64,000 bases of DNA from Nocardioides agariphilus (lineage in GTDB: Bacteria; Actinomycetota; Actinomycetes; Propionibacteriales; Nocardioidaceae), in NCBI RefSeq assembly GCF_015352445.1, contig NZ_JADKPO010000009.1, forward strand, positions 62,001 through 126,000, given 5' to 3'. The notes beneath the pieces were generated by a model. The model saw only the letters and a list, made by a program, of their open reading frames with translations, made no database searches and was not told where the DNA came from. How positions within the stretch are numbered: position 1 is the first letter of the stretch; each line of letters opens with the position of its first letter. This document shows, piece by piece, positions 18,485-27,969 of this stretch. The position numbers were made by a program, and so were the translations under genes.

Positions 18485-20884
18485 GTGGGGCTTGCCGCCG
18501 CCGTTGCCATGGCCGTTGCCAGGCCCTGTGCCGCCGCCGTCACCCCCGCCACCGCCGCCACCGGTGCCGCCACCGCCACCGCCGCCGGTTGGGCGAGGAG
18601 GTGGCTTGCCGGTGGACTGGTAGATCGTGACGGTGGTGCCGCTGGCGACGTCGGAGCCCTTGCCGGGCAGCGTGTAGGCGACGGTGTCCTCGGCGAAGCG
18701 GCTCGGTGCGTAGCCGCCGAGCTCGACGACGAACCCGAGCGACTCGAGCAGCGAGGTGGCCTGCTGCACGCTCATGCCGCCGGTGTCGGGGATCTCGGTG
18801 AGTACGCCGGCGACATCGACGCCGCTGGGCCGGGTGAAGTCCTCATCGGCGAGCCACTGCTCCACGACGTGCATGGCATCGCCCCACATCGGGCCGGCGA
18901 CCGTGGACCCGAACGCCTCGCCGATGCCGGTGCCGCCGACCGTCTGGCCGTTGAGGGTCACCCAGGTTCCGTCGTCGTTGGCGCCGGCGATCATCGCGGA
19001 CGTGGACAGGTTGGGCGTGTAGCCCATGAACCACACCGCCATGTTGCTCTGGATCGTGCCGGTCTTGCCGGCAGAGGGCTGGTTGAGCGCCAGCCCGTTG
19101 TCGTAGCCGAAGCCGCCGGGCTCCTGGACACCGCGCAGGATGTCGTTGACCGCGTCGGCGGTGGAGGCCTGGATGACCTGGTGGCAGTCCTCCTTGTAGT
19201 CCTTGAGCAGCTTGCCGTCGGCGTCCTCGATCGAGGTGACCGGACGGGAGGCGCAGGCCAGTCCGCGCCCGGCGAACGTCGCGTAGGCCGTCGCCATCTC
19301 CAGCGGGCTGGTCTCGGCGACGCCCAGCGTGAACGACGGGACCCGCTCGCGGTCGGGCGCGGTGAGGTCGATGCCCATCTCCTTGGCCAGCCGGTAGGGC
19401 TCGCATAGGCCCGTCTGCTTCTCCAGCTGGGCGTAGAACGTGTTCACCGACTGCTGGGTGCCGGTGTAGAGGTTGAAGGTGCCGCTCTTGGTGGAGTTCT
19501 CGGGCTCCCACACGTCGGTGCTGTAGAAGTTGTGGCCACCGCAGGTGGGGTACTCCGACATCGGGATCGAGATCTTCGGCGGTGCGTTGATCTTGGTGTC
19601 GAGGGAGATGCCCTTCTCGATCGCCGCAGCCAGCACGAAGGCCTTGAACGTCGACCCGGCCTGGAAGCCGGCCGAGTCGCCGTAGCGCTTGGGCACGACG
19701 TAGTTGAGGTAGGTCTCGCCCTTCTTGCGGTTGTTGCCCATCGGGCGCGACTGCGACAGCGCCTTCACGTCGCCGGTGCGCGGCTCGACCATGGCCATGC
19801 CGCCGATCGCATGATCGGTGGCGTAGACGTGGTCGGAGACCGACTTGTCGGCGGCCGCCTGCATGCGCAGGTCGATCGTGGTGTGGATCGTCAGGCCGCC
19901 GTTCTTGATCAGCGCCTTGCGCTCGGCGAGGGTGTCGCCCAGCGACTTGTCGGCGTAGAGGCGGCGAAGCACGTAGTCGCAGAAGAACGGTGCGCGCGAG
20001 AAGACGCAGCCGTTCTGGGTGGCGACGACGTGGAGCCCCAGGCCCTTCTTCTTCAGCTGCTCGGCCTTGTCGTCGGAGATGACGCTGAGCTGGGCCATCC
20101 GGTCCAAGACGATGTCGCGGCGCTCGAGGGCCTTGTCGGGGTAGTTGGTGGGGTCGAAACCGGTGGGGTTCTTGACCAGCCCGGCGAGCACGGCGGACTC
20201 GCCCCAGTCGAGGTCCTTGGCGTTCTTGTTGAAGTAGTGCTTGGCCGCGGACTGGATGCCGTAGGCGCCGTCGCCGAAGTAGGCGAGGTTGAGGTAGCGC
20301 TCGAGGATCCAGTCCTTGGAGTAGTGCTGCTCGAAGGCGATGGCGTAGCGCAGCTCGCGGACCTTGCGGGCGTAGGTGTCGTCGATCGCCTCGGCCTGGG
20401 CCTTCTTGTTGCCCTTGGCCTGGGCGATCAGCGTCATCTTCACCATCTGCTGGGTGATCGACGAGCCGCCCTGCACCACGCCGTTGTTGGCCTGGTTGGT
20501 GATCAGCGCGCGCAGCGTGCCCTTCAGATCGAGCGCGCCGTGCTGGTAGAAGCGGTAGTCCTCGATCGCCACGATCGCCTTGACCATCTTGCGGGAGATC
20601 GAGCGCAGCGGGACGTTGACGCGGTTCTCGTCGTAGAGGGTGGCGATCACGTTGCCCGCCTCGTCGACCATCTGGGTGCGCTGGGAGAGCGGCTCGGTCT
20701 CGAGCTGTTCGGGCAGGTTGGTCATGCCGGATGCGACCTGCTTGGTGGCGACGCCGAGCACGCCCGCGAACGGGATCGCGAGGCCGGCTGCGACCAGTCC
20801 CATGACCGCTGCCACGGCGAGCATGACCACGACGTGGCCGAGCACTCGGGGTGGGGTGAGCCGGTCGGACCGCGGGCGAGGCAT
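18482..20884 (-). CDS. ponA2: Bifunctional class A penicillin-binding protein with PASTA domain
   Basis: An 800-residue cell-wall synthase. A cytoplasmic tail and one membrane helix (residues 15-45) lead to a GT51 transglycosylase domain with catalytic Glu108 in AIEDYRFYQHG and GGSSITQQMVK. The transpeptidase has Ser in STFK (about 411), SVN, and KTGT (about 606). A PASTA domain follows (from about FTRPSGVDVAGV to GTTVTIYQS), then a Gly/Pro tail. It polymerises and cross-links peptidoglycan outside the membrane. The neighbours WblA and two ArsA-type ATPases reproduce the ponA2-whiB4-Rv3680-Rv3679 order known from Mycobacterium. The stop lies inside a dispersed repeat. Confidence 0.95.
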   Translation of the reverse strand: MPRPRSDRLTPPRVLGHVVVMLAVAAVMGLVAAGLAIPFAGVLGVATKQVASGMTNLPEQLETEPLSQRTQMVDEAGNVIATLYDENRVNVPLRSISRKMVKAIVAIEDYRFYQHGALDLKGTLRALITNQANNGVVQGGSSITQQMVKMTLIAQAKGNKKAQAEAIDDTYARKVRELRYAIAFEQHYSKDWILERYLNLAYFGDGAYGIQSAAKHYFNKNAKDLDWGESAVLAGLVKNPTGFDPTNYPDKALERRDIVLDRMAQLSVISDDKAEQLKKKGLGLHVVATQNGCVFSRAPFFCDYVLRRLYADKSLGDTLAERKALIKNGGLTIHTTIDLRMQAAADKSVSDHVYATDHAIGGMAMVEPRTGDVKALSQSRPMGNNRKKGETYLNYVVPKRYGDSAGFQAGSTFKAFVLAAAIEKGISLDTKINAPPKISIPMSEYPTCGGHNFYSTDVWEPENSTKSGTFNLYTGTQQSVNTFYAQLEKQTGLCEPYRLAKEMGIDLTAPDRERVPSFTLGVAETSPLEMATAYATFAGRGLACASRPVTSIEDADGKLLKDYKEDCHQVIQASTADAVNDILRGVQEPGGFGYDNGLALNQPSAGKTGTIQSNMAVWFMGYTPNLSTSAMIAGANDDGTWVTLNGQTVGGTGIGEAFGSTVAGPMWGDAMHVVEQWLADEDFTRPSGVDVAGVLTEIPDTGGMSVQQATSLLESLGFVVELGGYAPSRFAEDTVAYTLPGKGSDVASGTTVTIYQSTGKPPPRPTGGGGGGGTGGGGGGGDGGGTGPGNGHGNGGGKPH

Positions 20885-20939
20885 GGGGACGAGAGTACGG
20901 GACTAGTCCGCTCATCCCCATTCCTGGACAGCAAAAGAG

Positions 20940-20958
20940 CATAGGTATGTGCATAGGT
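20940..20958. promoter_or_regulatory. Direct repeat upstream of ponA2
   Basis: CATAGGT occurs at 20940-20946 and again at 20952-20958, a 12-base period, 56-74 bases before the ponA2 start. On the minus strand the copies overlap TATGCT, a plausible -10. The layout would suit a direct-repeat-binding regulator. The repeat is seen; the role is inferred. Confidence 0.4.
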
Positions 20959-21024
20959 TTCAGGCTTGTGAGGCAGGGTGCTGCCCGGAGGAGTCCGGAA
21001 CGTCCCAGGACTCGACCACCATTT

Positions 21025-21060
21025 GTCTAGTCACCCGGGCATAGTCAATTCGGACTAGAC
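21025..21060. promoter_or_regulatory. Inverted repeat upstream of wblA
   Basis: GTCTAGTC (21025-21032) and GACTAGAC (21053-21060) are perfect inverted copies 20 bases apart, about 113 bases before the wblA start and 140 bases before ponA2. This fits a regulator site in the shared promoter region of the divergent genes. The rest of this 288-base gap shows no coding sequence. Confidence 0.45.
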
Positions 21061-21172
21061 CAAACAGGCCGTTCGAGTCTGTGTGTCATGCCCCTAGGTT
21101 CTTTAACTTGCTGCATGGGGAAACCCGGCGGCGTCATGGGGACGTCGGTCAAGACGGATGTGGGGACGTCCT

Positions 21173-21466
21173 ATGTGGAACGAAGACTGGGCAAGCCAAG
21201 CAGCTTGCCGTGCCAGCCAGCCCGACCAGCTGTTCGTGCGTGGTGCTGAGCAGAACAAAGCCAAGAAGCTGTGCGCCGGATGTCCGGTGAAGGCCGAGTG
21301 CCTCGCCGAAGCCCTCGAGAACCAGATCGAGTGGGGCGTCTGGGGCGGGATGACCGAGCGCGAGCGCCGGGCCCTCCTCAAGCGCAACCCGAACGCCAAG
21401 TGGCGCGCCGTGTTGGAGCAGGCTCGTACGGGGGCCGGCAACCGCGCTGTCGAGGCGACCGTCTGA
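21173..21466 (+). CDS. wblA: WhiB-family iron-sulfur regulator, WblA/WhiB4 type
   Basis: A 97-residue WhiB protein. Four iron-sulfur cysteines are Cys12, Cys34, Cys37 and Cys43 (AACR, then KLCAGCPVKAEC), followed by the invariant turn GVWGGMTERERRALL and a basic DNA-binding end. The [4Fe-4S] cluster senses oxygen or nitric oxide, and the protein contacts the main sigma factor. ATG 21173 is chosen over ATG 21158 because GGGGA sits seven bases upstream. Position between ponA2 and two ArsA-type ATPases matches Rv3681c (whiB4) and SCO3579 (wblA). In Streptomyces WblA controls development and antibiotic output; in mycobacteria WhiB4 controls redox stress. Confidence 0.94.
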   Translation: MWNEDWASQAACRASQPDQLFVRGAEQNKAKKLCAGCPVKAECLAEALENQIEWGVWGGMTERERRALLKRNPNAKWRAVLEQARTGAGNRAVEATV

Positions 21467-21485
21467 CCGCTGGCGTCGAGCGGAC

Positions 21486-22709
21486 CTAACCGGTCTCAGA
21501 CAGCGTGTCATCGTCCTGACCCCCCAGGAGGACGCCGACACGACGGAGATCGTCAAGGTCGTTGACGTCACCGGCCAGAGCCGGGACCCTCGCGGTCGCG
21601 ACCTGCGGGTGCGCGGCTGCGAACCTCGCGCTCACGGTCGCCTCCCGATCCACGAGCCGACAACGATCGGCGTACAGACGTAGCAGGCCCACCACCAGCG
21701 GCTCAGGCAAGTCTGGTTCCTCTCTCGCCAGACTGGCCAGCTTGGCGGCGGCGGCGACGGCCGCCTCCGGGGTCAGCCCCCCGAGGGGCCGCTGGCCGGC
21801 TCGGTTGACCACCAGGCCGGCCAGCGGCATCCCGTCCTCGCTCAGCCGCTCGACGAAGTACGCCGCCTCGCGCAACGCGTCCGCCTCGGGTGCGGCGATC
21901 ACGAGGAACGCGGTGCCATCAGCCTGCAGCAGCCGGAAGGTCTGCTGGGCGCGCTGGCGGAAGCCGCCGAAGAGCGTGTCGAACGCCGCCACGAACGTCT
22001 GCACGTCCCGCAGTACGTGGGCCCCGAGAACCTTGGTCAGTGCCGAGGTGACGATGCCCAGGCCCGCTGTCATGAACCGCGCCGGTCCCCGCGCGGGCAC
22101 GAGCAGCAACCGGATGAACCGCCCGTCGAGGAAGCTCGACAGACGCTCGGGTGCGTCGAGGAAGTCGAGCGCGGAGCGAGACGGCGGCGTGTCGACCACG
22201 ATCAGGTCGTACGTCGCGTCGGGCTGACCGACCCTCGCATCGCGGTGGATCTGCCCGAGCTTCTCCATCGCCATGTACTCCTGCGTCCCGGCGAAGGACG
22301 ACGAGAGCGCCTGGTAGAAGGGGTTGTCGAGGATCTGGCGCGTCTTCTCGGGCGTGGCCTGGCTCTCGACCACCTCGTCGAAGGTGCGCTTCATGTCCAG
22401 CATCATCGCGGCCAGGGAGCCCCCGGCTCCGGCGTCGACGCCATCGACGGGACGGGGGGTGTTGTCCAGCTCTCGGATGCCCATCGACTGGGCCAGCCGC
22501 CGGGCCGGGTCGATGGTCAGGACGACGACGCGGCGTCCGCGTTCGGCGGCGCGCAGCGCGAGAGCCGCGGAGACCGTGGTCTTGCCGACTCCGCCGGAGC
22601 CGCAGCACACGATGATGCCGACCTCCTGGTCGTCGAGCAGCGCGTCCACGTCCAGGCGTGGTGCCTCGGCGGATCCTCGTGGTCCCACCCTGGTCCTGTT
22701 CTTGGTCAT
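21486..22709 (-). CDS. ArsA-family ATPase (second of pair)
   Basis: A 407-residue P-loop ATPase of the ArsA/Get3 group. The deviant Walker A GSGGVGKTT lies near residue 42, with TIDPARRLAQSMG as switch I and VVDTPPSRSALDFLD as switch II. The start ATG 22709 is shown by a 4-base overlap with the upstream gene. The homologue pair Rv3679/Rv3680 in mycobacteria forms a complex; a role in membrane protein or cell-envelope handling rather than arsenite export has been suggested. No arsenical membrane channel is nearby. It converges on wblA, with 19 bases between the stops. Confidence 0.92.
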   Translation of the reverse strand: MTKNRTRVGPRGSAEAPRLDVDALLDDQEVGIIVCCGSGGVGKTTVSAALALRAAERGRRVVVLTIDPARRLAQSMGIRELDNTPRPVDGVDAGAGGSLAAMMLDMKRTFDEVVESQATPEKTRQILDNPFYQALSSSFAGTQEYMAMEKLGQIHRDARVGQPDATYDLIVVDTPPSRSALDFLDAPERLSSFLDGRFIRLLLVPARGPARFMTAGLGIVTSALTKVLGAHVLRDVQTFVAAFDTLFGGFRQRAQQTFRLLQADGTAFLVIAAPEADALREAAYFVERLSEDGMPLAGLVVNRAGQRPLGGLTPEAAVAAAAKLASLAREEPDLPEPLVVGLLRLYADRCRLVDREATVSARFAAAHPQVATARVPALAGDVNDLDDLRRVGVLLGGQDDDTLSETG

Positions 22710-23722
22710 GGGAGTCCCTGCTCGCGCAACGAGCCGGCCAGCTCGTAGAGGGCGCCGAGGTCGATCCCGCTCGCGAGTCGCGGGAGCTCGTACGTCGGCC
22801 GGTCGAGGCCGGCGACGACGTCGCGCTGCTCGTCCTCCAGAGCCCGTCGCTCGGCGTGGTCTCGAGCCTCGGTGAGGAGGCCGGCGACGAGTGCGTCGTT
22901 CGCCTCGAGGCCGGCGCGCTCGAGGTCCGCCGCGACGGTGCTTGCGTCGATCGTGCCCGCGCGCACTGCCCGGAGATCCTCGGCTCCGAGCTCGCGAGGT
23001 CGGACCATGTTGACCACGACCCCGCCGACCGGGAGGTCGTGGGCCCGCAGGTCGGTGATGCCGTCGATCGTCTCCTGCACCGGCATCTCCTCCAGCAAGG
23101 TGACGAGGTGCACTGCTGTGCGGTCCGAGCGCAGCAATCGGGTGACGCTGTCGGACTGGGTCTTGATCGGACCCACCTTGGCCAGGCCGGCCAGCTCGTT
23201 GGTGACCCCGAGGAACTGTGTGATCCGCCCGGTGGGCGGTGCGTCGAGCACCACGGCGTCGTACTCGATCGCCCCCTTGTTGCGGGCGTTGCGCTTGGTG
23301 GCCTCGTAGACCTTGCCCGTCAGCAGCACATCGCGCACCCCGGGTGCGATGGTCGTGGCGAACTCGACGACCCCGAAGCGGTCGAGCGCGCGGCCGGCCG
23401 GGCCGAGCTTGTAGTACATCGACAGGTACTCCAGCAGCGCCGACTCCGGGTCGATGTGCAAGGCGTGCACCACTCCGCCTCCTGCATCGCCCGGTGCGGG
23501 CAGGCCGGTCGCCAGCCTGCGCTCGGCGTAGGGGAGCGGGTCGACGTCGAACATCCGGGCGATGCCCTGGCGTCCCTCGACCTCGCAGAGCAACACGTGC
23601 TTGCCACGTGTGGCCAGCGCCAGCGCGAGAGCGGCCGCAACCGTCGACTTGCCGGTGCCGCCCTTGCCGGTGACGATGTGCAGCCGCACGCCAGCCCATG
23701 GGTCTGGCGAGTCGGGGGGCAC
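22706..23722 (-). CDS. ArsA-family ATPase (first of pair)
   Basis: A 338-residue partner of the downstream ATPase. Its Walker A is the signature GKGGTGKSTVAAA near residue 19, and VVLDAPPTGRITQFLGV is the switch II block. The start is GTG 23720-23722. Its TGA overlaps the ATG of the next gene, so the two are made together and probably form a heterocomplex. It is divergent from the CoA-transferase gene with only 22 bases between starts, so promoters overlap or lie within coding sequence. The specific client is unknown. Confidence 0.92.
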   Translation of the reverse strand: MPPDSPDPWAGVRLHIVTGKGGTGKSTVAAALALALATRGKHVLLCEVEGRQGIARMFDVDPLPYAERRLATGLPAPGDAGGGVVHALHIDPESALLEYLSMYYKLGPAGRALDRFGVVEFATTIAPGVRDVLLTGKVYEATKRNARNKGAIEYDAVVLDAPPTGRITQFLGVTNELAGLAKVGPIKTQSDSVTRLLRSDRTAVHLVTLLEEMPVQETIDGITDLRAHDLPVGGVVVNMVRPRELGAEDLRAVRAGTIDASTVAADLERAGLEANDALVAGLLTEARDHAERRALEDEQRDVVAGLDRPTYELPRLASGIDLGALYELAGSLREQGLP

Positions 23723-23744
23723 AACCAGAGACTAGAGTCCCCGC

Positions 23745-24575
23745 GTGGACAAGGTCGTTGCATCGGCCGCGGAGGCGGTCTCAGACATCCCCGACGGGGC
23801 AACGCTGGCAGTCGGGGGCTTCGGTCTCTGCGGCATCCCCTCAGTGCTCATCCAGGCTCTTCTCGACGCTGGCACCACCGAGCTCGAGGCGGTGTCCAAC
23901 AACTGCGGCGTCGACGACTGGGGCCTGGGCCTGCTGCTCGGTGAGCGCCGCATCCGCCGGATGGTCTCGTCGTACGTCGGTGAGAACAAGGAGTTCGCCC
24001 GGCAGTACCTCTCCGGCGAGCTCGAGGTGGAGCTCACCCCTCAGGGCACGCTCGCCGAGCGGATGCGGGCTGGCGGGTCGGGGATCCCGGCGTTCTTCAC
24101 CGCGACCGGGGGCGGTACGCAGGTGGCCGAGGGCGGGCTGCCCTGGAAGTACGACGAGGCGGGCAACGTGCTCCTCGCCTCTCCGGCCAAGGAGACGCGG
24201 GAGTTCACGGTCAACGGTGAGACCCGCGAGTACGTCCTGGAGCAGTCGATCGTCGCCGACTTCGGACTCGTGCGGGCCTGGAAGGGCGACCGCCACGGCA
24301 ACCTCGTCTACCGCGACAGCGCCCGCAACTTCAACCCGCTGGCCGCGATGTGCGGACGGGTCACGATCGCCGAGGTCGAGCACCTGGTGGAGCCGGGGGA
24401 GATCGACGCGAACGACGTGCACACGCCCGGCGTCTTCGTGCAGCGCGTGGTCGCGCTGAGTCCCGAGCAGGCCGAGGACAAGCGGATCGAGAAGCGGACG
24501 GTGCGCCCACGCCCGCTGGTTGGAGAGATCGACCACCCACCGTCTCGAAACCCCGGAAGTGAGGAGGCCTCCTGA
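23745..24575 (+). CDS. 3-oxoacid CoA-transferase subunit A
   Basis: A 276-residue CoA-transferase family I alpha subunit. [20 protein letters not shown] binds CoA, and the later blocks [18 protein letters not shown] and [19 protein letters not shown] are typical of ScoA. With subunit B it moves CoA between succinyl-CoA and acetoacetate or a related oxoacid. The start is GTG 23745. The C-terminus runs about 22 residues past the usual KRTVRPR end, through sequence resembling the dispersed repeat of this genome (CCGTCTCGAAACCCC at 24541-24555), so the extension is probably acquired. The stop overlaps the start of subunit B by one base. Confidence 0.93.
   Translation: MDKVVASAAEAVSDIPDGATLAVGGFGLCGIPSVLIQALLDAGTTELEAVSNNCGVDDWGLGLLLGERRIRRMVSSYVGENKEFARQYLSGELEVELTPQGTLAERMRAGGSGIPAFFTATGGGTQVAEGGLPWKYDEAGNVLLASPAKETREFTVNGETREYVLEQSIVADFGLVRAWKGDRHGNLVYRDSARNFNPLAAMCGRVTIAEVEHLVEPGEIDANDVHTPGVFVQRVVALSPEQAEDKRIEKRTVRPRPLVGEIDHPPSRNPGSEEAS
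24541..24557. repeat. Fragment of the dispersed repeat inside the CoA-transferase A tail
   Basis: CCGTCTCGAAACCCCGG is nearly the reverse complement of the repeat core CCGGGTTTCGAGACGG. Here it is translated as the last part of subunit A. Confidence 0.6.
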
Positions 24576-25204
24576 TGGCATGGACCCGTGAGGAGATGGC
24601 GGCTCGTGCGGCCTCGGAGCTGACCGACGGCTCCTACGTCAACCTCGGCATCGGGCTGCCGACGCTCGTGCCCAACTACGTCGCCGACGACGTCGAGCTG
24701 GTGCTCCAGTCAGAGAACGGCATCTTGGGTGTCGGCGCCTACCCGATCGACGGCGAGGAGGACCCCGACCTGATCAACGCCGGCAAGGAGACGGTCACGC
24801 TGCGGCGCGGCGCGTCGTTCTTCGACTCGGCGACGTCGTTCGGGATGATCCGCGGCGGCAAGATCGACGCGGCGATCCTGGGCGCCATGCAGGTCTCGGC
24901 GAAGGGCGACATCGCCAACTGGATGATCCCCGGCAAGATGGTCAAGGGCATGGGCGGCGCGATGGACCTGGTCCACGGCGCCAAGCGGGTCATCGTGCTG
25001 ATGGAGCACGTCGCCAAGGACGGCTCGAAGAAGATTCTCGACGAGTGCGACCTGCCCTACACCGGGCGCGGCGTCGTGCAGCGCATCATCACCGACCTCT
25101 GCGTGCTCGACGTCACGCCCGACGGTCTGCGGCTGGTGGAGCTGGCACCCGGGGTCACCGAGGACGAGGTCCGCGAGAAGACCGAGCCGGCGATCCTGGT
25201 CTGA
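24575..25204 (+). CDS. 3-oxoacid CoA-transferase subunit B
   Basis: A 209-residue beta subunit carrying the catalytic glutamate, Glu47 in [10 protein letters not shown], which forms the CoA thioester intermediate. [12 protein letters not shown] and the [18 protein letters not shown] block are conserved. ATG 24575 overlaps the subunit A stop, which fits obligate co-translation of a heteromer. The DUF1345 membrane gene follows after 4 bases and is likely in the same transcript. Confidence 0.95.
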   Translation: MAWTREEMAARAASELTDGSYVNLGIGLPTLVPNYVADDVELVLQSENGILGVGAYPIDGEEDPDLINAGKETVTLRRGASFFDSATSFGMIRGGKIDAAILGAMQVSAKGDIANWMIPGKMVKGMGGAMDLVHGAKRVIVLMEHVAKDGSKKILDECDLPYTGRGVVQRIITDLCVLDVTPDGLRLVELAPGVTEDEVREKTEPAILV

Positions 25205-25208
25205 GCCG

Positions 25209-25838
25209 GTGCGCAAGCCCTCCGGCGCGGTCGTCCGGCTCCTCTCGTCGCTCGTCGTCGGTGCCGTCGCCGGGGCGCTCGCGCAGGTGGCGTTGTCGGT
25301 CGTCGTCGCGACGATGGTCGGCGTCGTCGTCGGCCTCGGCCTGTTCGTGCTGCTGGGGTGGTGGGCGCTCTGGCCCATGGATGCCGAGCAGACCCGCGCC
25401 AACGCGCGTCGCGAGGAGCTTCGCCCGGCTGCCGAGGAGCCATTCGTCGTCGCGGTCGCGCTGGCCGGTCTGCTCGGGATCGTGGTGCTGCTGGTGGTGC
25501 ACTCGAAGGATCGACACGTCGTGGCCGCGCTTGCGCTGGCCGGCGTCTTCATGGCCTGGGCCAGCCTGCACCTGATGTACGCCGCGCGCTACGCCTACCT
25601 CTACTACGGCACGCCGAGTGGCTCGGGCATCGACTTCAACTCCGAGGAGGCGCCGTCCTACCGCGACTTCCTCTACTTCAGCTACAACCTCGGGATGACC
25701 TACCAGGTCTCCGACACCGCCGTGTCGAGCGCTGCCATCCGCGCGGTCGTCCTGCGGCACACGCTGCTGTCCTATCTCTTCGGCGCCGTCGTCCTGGCCA
25801 GCACCATCAACCTGGTCGCCGGCATCGCGACCGGGTGA
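25209..25838 (+). CDS. DUF1345 membrane protein
   Basis: A 209-residue integral membrane protein with five predicted helices. The family blocks [13 protein letters not shown] and [17 protein letters not shown] are followed by [20 protein letters not shown], which identifies DUF1345. The function is unknown; the conserved loop suggests a channel or transporter. GTG 25209 starts 4 bases after the CoA-transferase stop, so it is co-transcribed, although no metabolic link is evident. Confidence 0.88.
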   Translation: MRKPSGAVVRLLSSLVVGAVAGALAQVALSVVVATMVGVVVGLGLFVLLGWWALWPMDAEQTRANARREELRPAAEEPFVVAVALAGLLGIVVLLVVHSKDRHVVAALALAGVFMAWASLHLMYAARYAYLYYGTPSGSGIDFNSEEAPSYRDFLYFSYNLGMTYQVSDTAVSSAAIRAVVLRHTLLSYLFGAVVLASTINLVAGIATG

Positions 25839-25908
25839 GGGATGACAGATGAGTGACGCCTCCTGCTCGGGTCTGTTCGTGGGGGACCGACTTCAGGAGG
25901 ATGGGCAG

Positions 25909-26508
25909 ATGGGCAAGGTCATTGCGGCGATCACGACGTCCGTGGACGGTTACGTCACCGGACCCGACGACGGTCCCGAGCACGGCCTGGGTCGCGGCGG
26001 CGAGCGCCTGCACTACTGGGTGATGGGTGGTCCGTGGACCTACGACGGTGGCCACGACGTCAACATGGGCGAGGCCGACAAGGCGTTCTACGAGCCGCTG
26101 GTGGCCAACATCGGCGGCGGCATCGTCGGCCGCGGGATGTACGACGCTGCCGGTGCGTGGGGTGGCAAGAACCCCTTCGGCGGCACGCTGACCGTGCTGA
26201 CCCACCGCATCGAGGACCAGCCCGACCCGGCCAACGGCTTCCACTTCGTCGACGGCTTCGACCACGCGCTCTATGCCGCGCGATGCGACGCGGGCGACAA
26301 GGACGTCTCCATCGGCGGAGGTGCCGACGTGATCCGGCAGGCGCTCCTGGCCGGAGTGGTGGACACGCTCGTCATCTCGACGGCGCCGGTGATCCTCGGT
26401 GCGGGCAAGCGTCTCTTCGACGGCTTCGAGAAGGACGTCGACCTCCGGATCGCCTCGGTGCACCCGTCCGAGTGGGCGACCCACACGACGTACGACGTCG
26501 TGGGCTGA
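25909..26508 (+). CDS. Dihydrofolate reductase family protein (RibD C-terminal type)
   Basis: A 199-residue NADPH-dependent reductase domain. It opens with VIAAITTSVDGYVTGPDDG, and carries GGGIVGRGMYDAAGAWGG and the cofactor loop SIGGGADVIRQALLAG. ATG 25909 is chosen because AGGAGG lies eight bases upstream; the in-frame ATG at 25849 would add 20 residues without family similarity. Relatives are bacterial RibD-C or DHFR-like proteins, many of unknown substrate. Genuine folate activity is unlikely to be its main role. It stands alone and converges on the MFS gene across an inverted repeat. Confidence 0.88.
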   Translation: MGKVIAAITTSVDGYVTGPDDGPEHGLGRGGERLHYWVMGGPWTYDGGHDVNMGEADKAFYEPLVANIGGGIVGRGMYDAAGAWGGKNPFGGTLTVLTHRIEDQPDPANGFHFVDGFDHALYAARCDAGDKDVSIGGGADVIRQALLAGVVDTLVISTAPVILGAGKRLFDGFEKDVDLRIASVHPSEWATHTTYDVVG

Positions 26509-26513
26509 CGCGC

Positions 26514-26565
26514 GATTCGTCAGCAGATGGCCGGCGGCGAGTACCCGAGAGACCGCTGACGAATC
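26514..26565. terminator. Inverted repeat between convergent genes
   Basis: GATTCGTCAGC (26514-26524) and GCTGACGAATC (26555-26565) are perfect 11-base inverted copies around a 30-base loop. They lie within the 61-base gap between two facing stop codons. It is a likely bidirectional terminator or processing site. Confidence 0.5.
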
Positions 26566-26569
26566 GGGA

Positions 26570-27916
26570 TCAGCGGCGGGTCCGGCCCGACGCCGCCACG
26601 GCCATCAGGCCGGTGACGCAGCCGACGGTGAGCGCGGCGACGAACGGGTCGGCGTCTGCTCGCGTGGCGACCGCGAAGGCGACGCCCGACGCGGCGATCG
26701 TCAGCGCGGCGCCAAGGGAGTCGGCGATCGACAAGGCGGCGGAGTTGAAGCCCCGATCGGCATCGGTGGACTCGGCGAGGGTGGCGACGCTGGTGCGTGG
26801 GTAGGCCAGGCCCATGCCGGCGCCGGCCACGACGTACGTCGTCACGGCCAGCGCCGCGGGTACGTGCGTGATGACCGCCGCTGTCAGGCCCACGATCCCG
26901 AGCAGCACCACCGCGCTGCCGCCCACCATGGCGGTGGTGTCCCCGAGGGTGCGGGCAAGCCTGGACTGTGCCCAGCTGCCGGCGTTCCACGACAGGCCGA
27001 CCCCGGTGAGCGCGAGGCCGGCGAGGCCGGCGCTCAGTCCCCAGCGCTCCATCAGCACGAAGATGATGTAGGTCTCCCCGCAGAAGAAGGTGCCGGCCAG
27101 CAGCCCACGGGTCGCGATCACCGCGGGGAGGCCCTGGCGCAGGGCCAGGACGCCGCGCGGGCTCAGGCGCGCGAGGGCCACGAGTGCGAGGCCGGCCGCA
27201 GCCACCGTGAGTGCGGCGATGGCACCCTCTTGCGAGCCGAGTAGGTCGAGGGCGAGAACCGCGCCGGCTCCGACGACTGCCCACACCAGCCTCGAGCGCG
27301 GAGTCCTGGTGCCTGTCGCGCGCGCGTCGAGGCCGCGCAGCGCGGGCGAGACCAGGGCTGCGGCGGCGCCCACCATGGCGACCACACCGAGGAACACCCA
27401 GCGCCACCCCACCGTGTGCGCCACCCAGGCCGCGAGAGCCGGGCCGAACAAGGTCGGCAGGATCCACGCCGCTGCGAAGCTGGTGAACACCGCAGGCCGG
27501 AGCACCTCCGGGAAGACCAGCCCCACCAGGACGTAGAGGCACACGGTGAGTGCGCCACCGCCCAGACCCTGGACGAAGCGGCCGGCGACCAGCATCTCCA
27601 TGCTCGGTGCCAGCCCGCAGACGACCAGTCCCGTCGCGAAGAGCACCAACGCCGCGACCAGCGGGATCGTCGGACCACGACGGTCGCTCCACCCACCCGC
27701 TGCCACCATGCCGACGACGCCGCTGGCCAGCGGTGCTGCGAACGACAGCGCGAACAGGCGCACGCCGTCGAGCTCGTCGGCGATGGTCGGCATCACCGTC
27801 ACGACCGCCGTCGCCTCGAAGGCCACGAACGCACACAACGCGAACATGCCGACCGTCGTCGCGGCGTACGCCGGCGACAGCAGTCGTTGGTCCGCCGCGT
27901 CGTGCACGGGAGTCAT
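26570..27916 (-). CDS. MFS drug/solute transporter
   Basis: A 448-residue major facilitator protein with about 12-14 membrane helices. The loop 2-3 motif GGWSDRRGPTIPL and the FVQGLGGGALTV block resemble drug:H+ antiporters. The second half has weaker motifs but the same topology. ATG 27916 is used; an upstream GTG at 27922 would add two residues. Substrate is unknown. It is divergent from the small DUF4177 gene, with two inverted copies of the dispersed repeat filling much of the 210-base gap. Confidence 0.9.
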   Translation of the reverse strand: MTPVHDAADQRLLSPAYAATTVGMFALCAFVAFEATAVVTVMPTIADELDGVRLFALSFAAPLASGVVGMVAAGGWSDRRGPTIPLVAALVLFATGLVVCGLAPSMEMLVAGRFVQGLGGGALTVCLYVLVGLVFPEVLRPAVFTSFAAAWILPTLFGPALAAWVAHTVGWRWVFLGVVAMVGAAAALVSPALRGLDARATGTRTPRSRLVWAVVGAGAVLALDLLGSQEGAIAALTVAAAGLALVALARLSPRGVLALRQGLPAVIATRGLLAGTFFCGETYIIFVLMERWGLSAGLAGLALTGVGLSWNAGSWAQSRLARTLGDTTAMVGGSAVVLLGIVGLTAAVITHVPAALAVTTYVVAGAGMGLAYPRTSVATLAESTDADRGFNSAALSIADSLGAALTIAASGVAFAVATRADADPFVAALTVGCVTGLMAVAASGRTRR

Positions 27917-27969
27917 CGTCACACCCAGAGACGCTAGGAGTTCAAGCGGACCTGAGGTCAAGCGAAGCA

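Noticed and set aside
21486-23722. Arsenite export operon
   Set aside because: The two ArsA-type ATPases have no ArsB/Acr3 or ArsR neighbour and match the conserved WhiB4/PonA2-linked pair.
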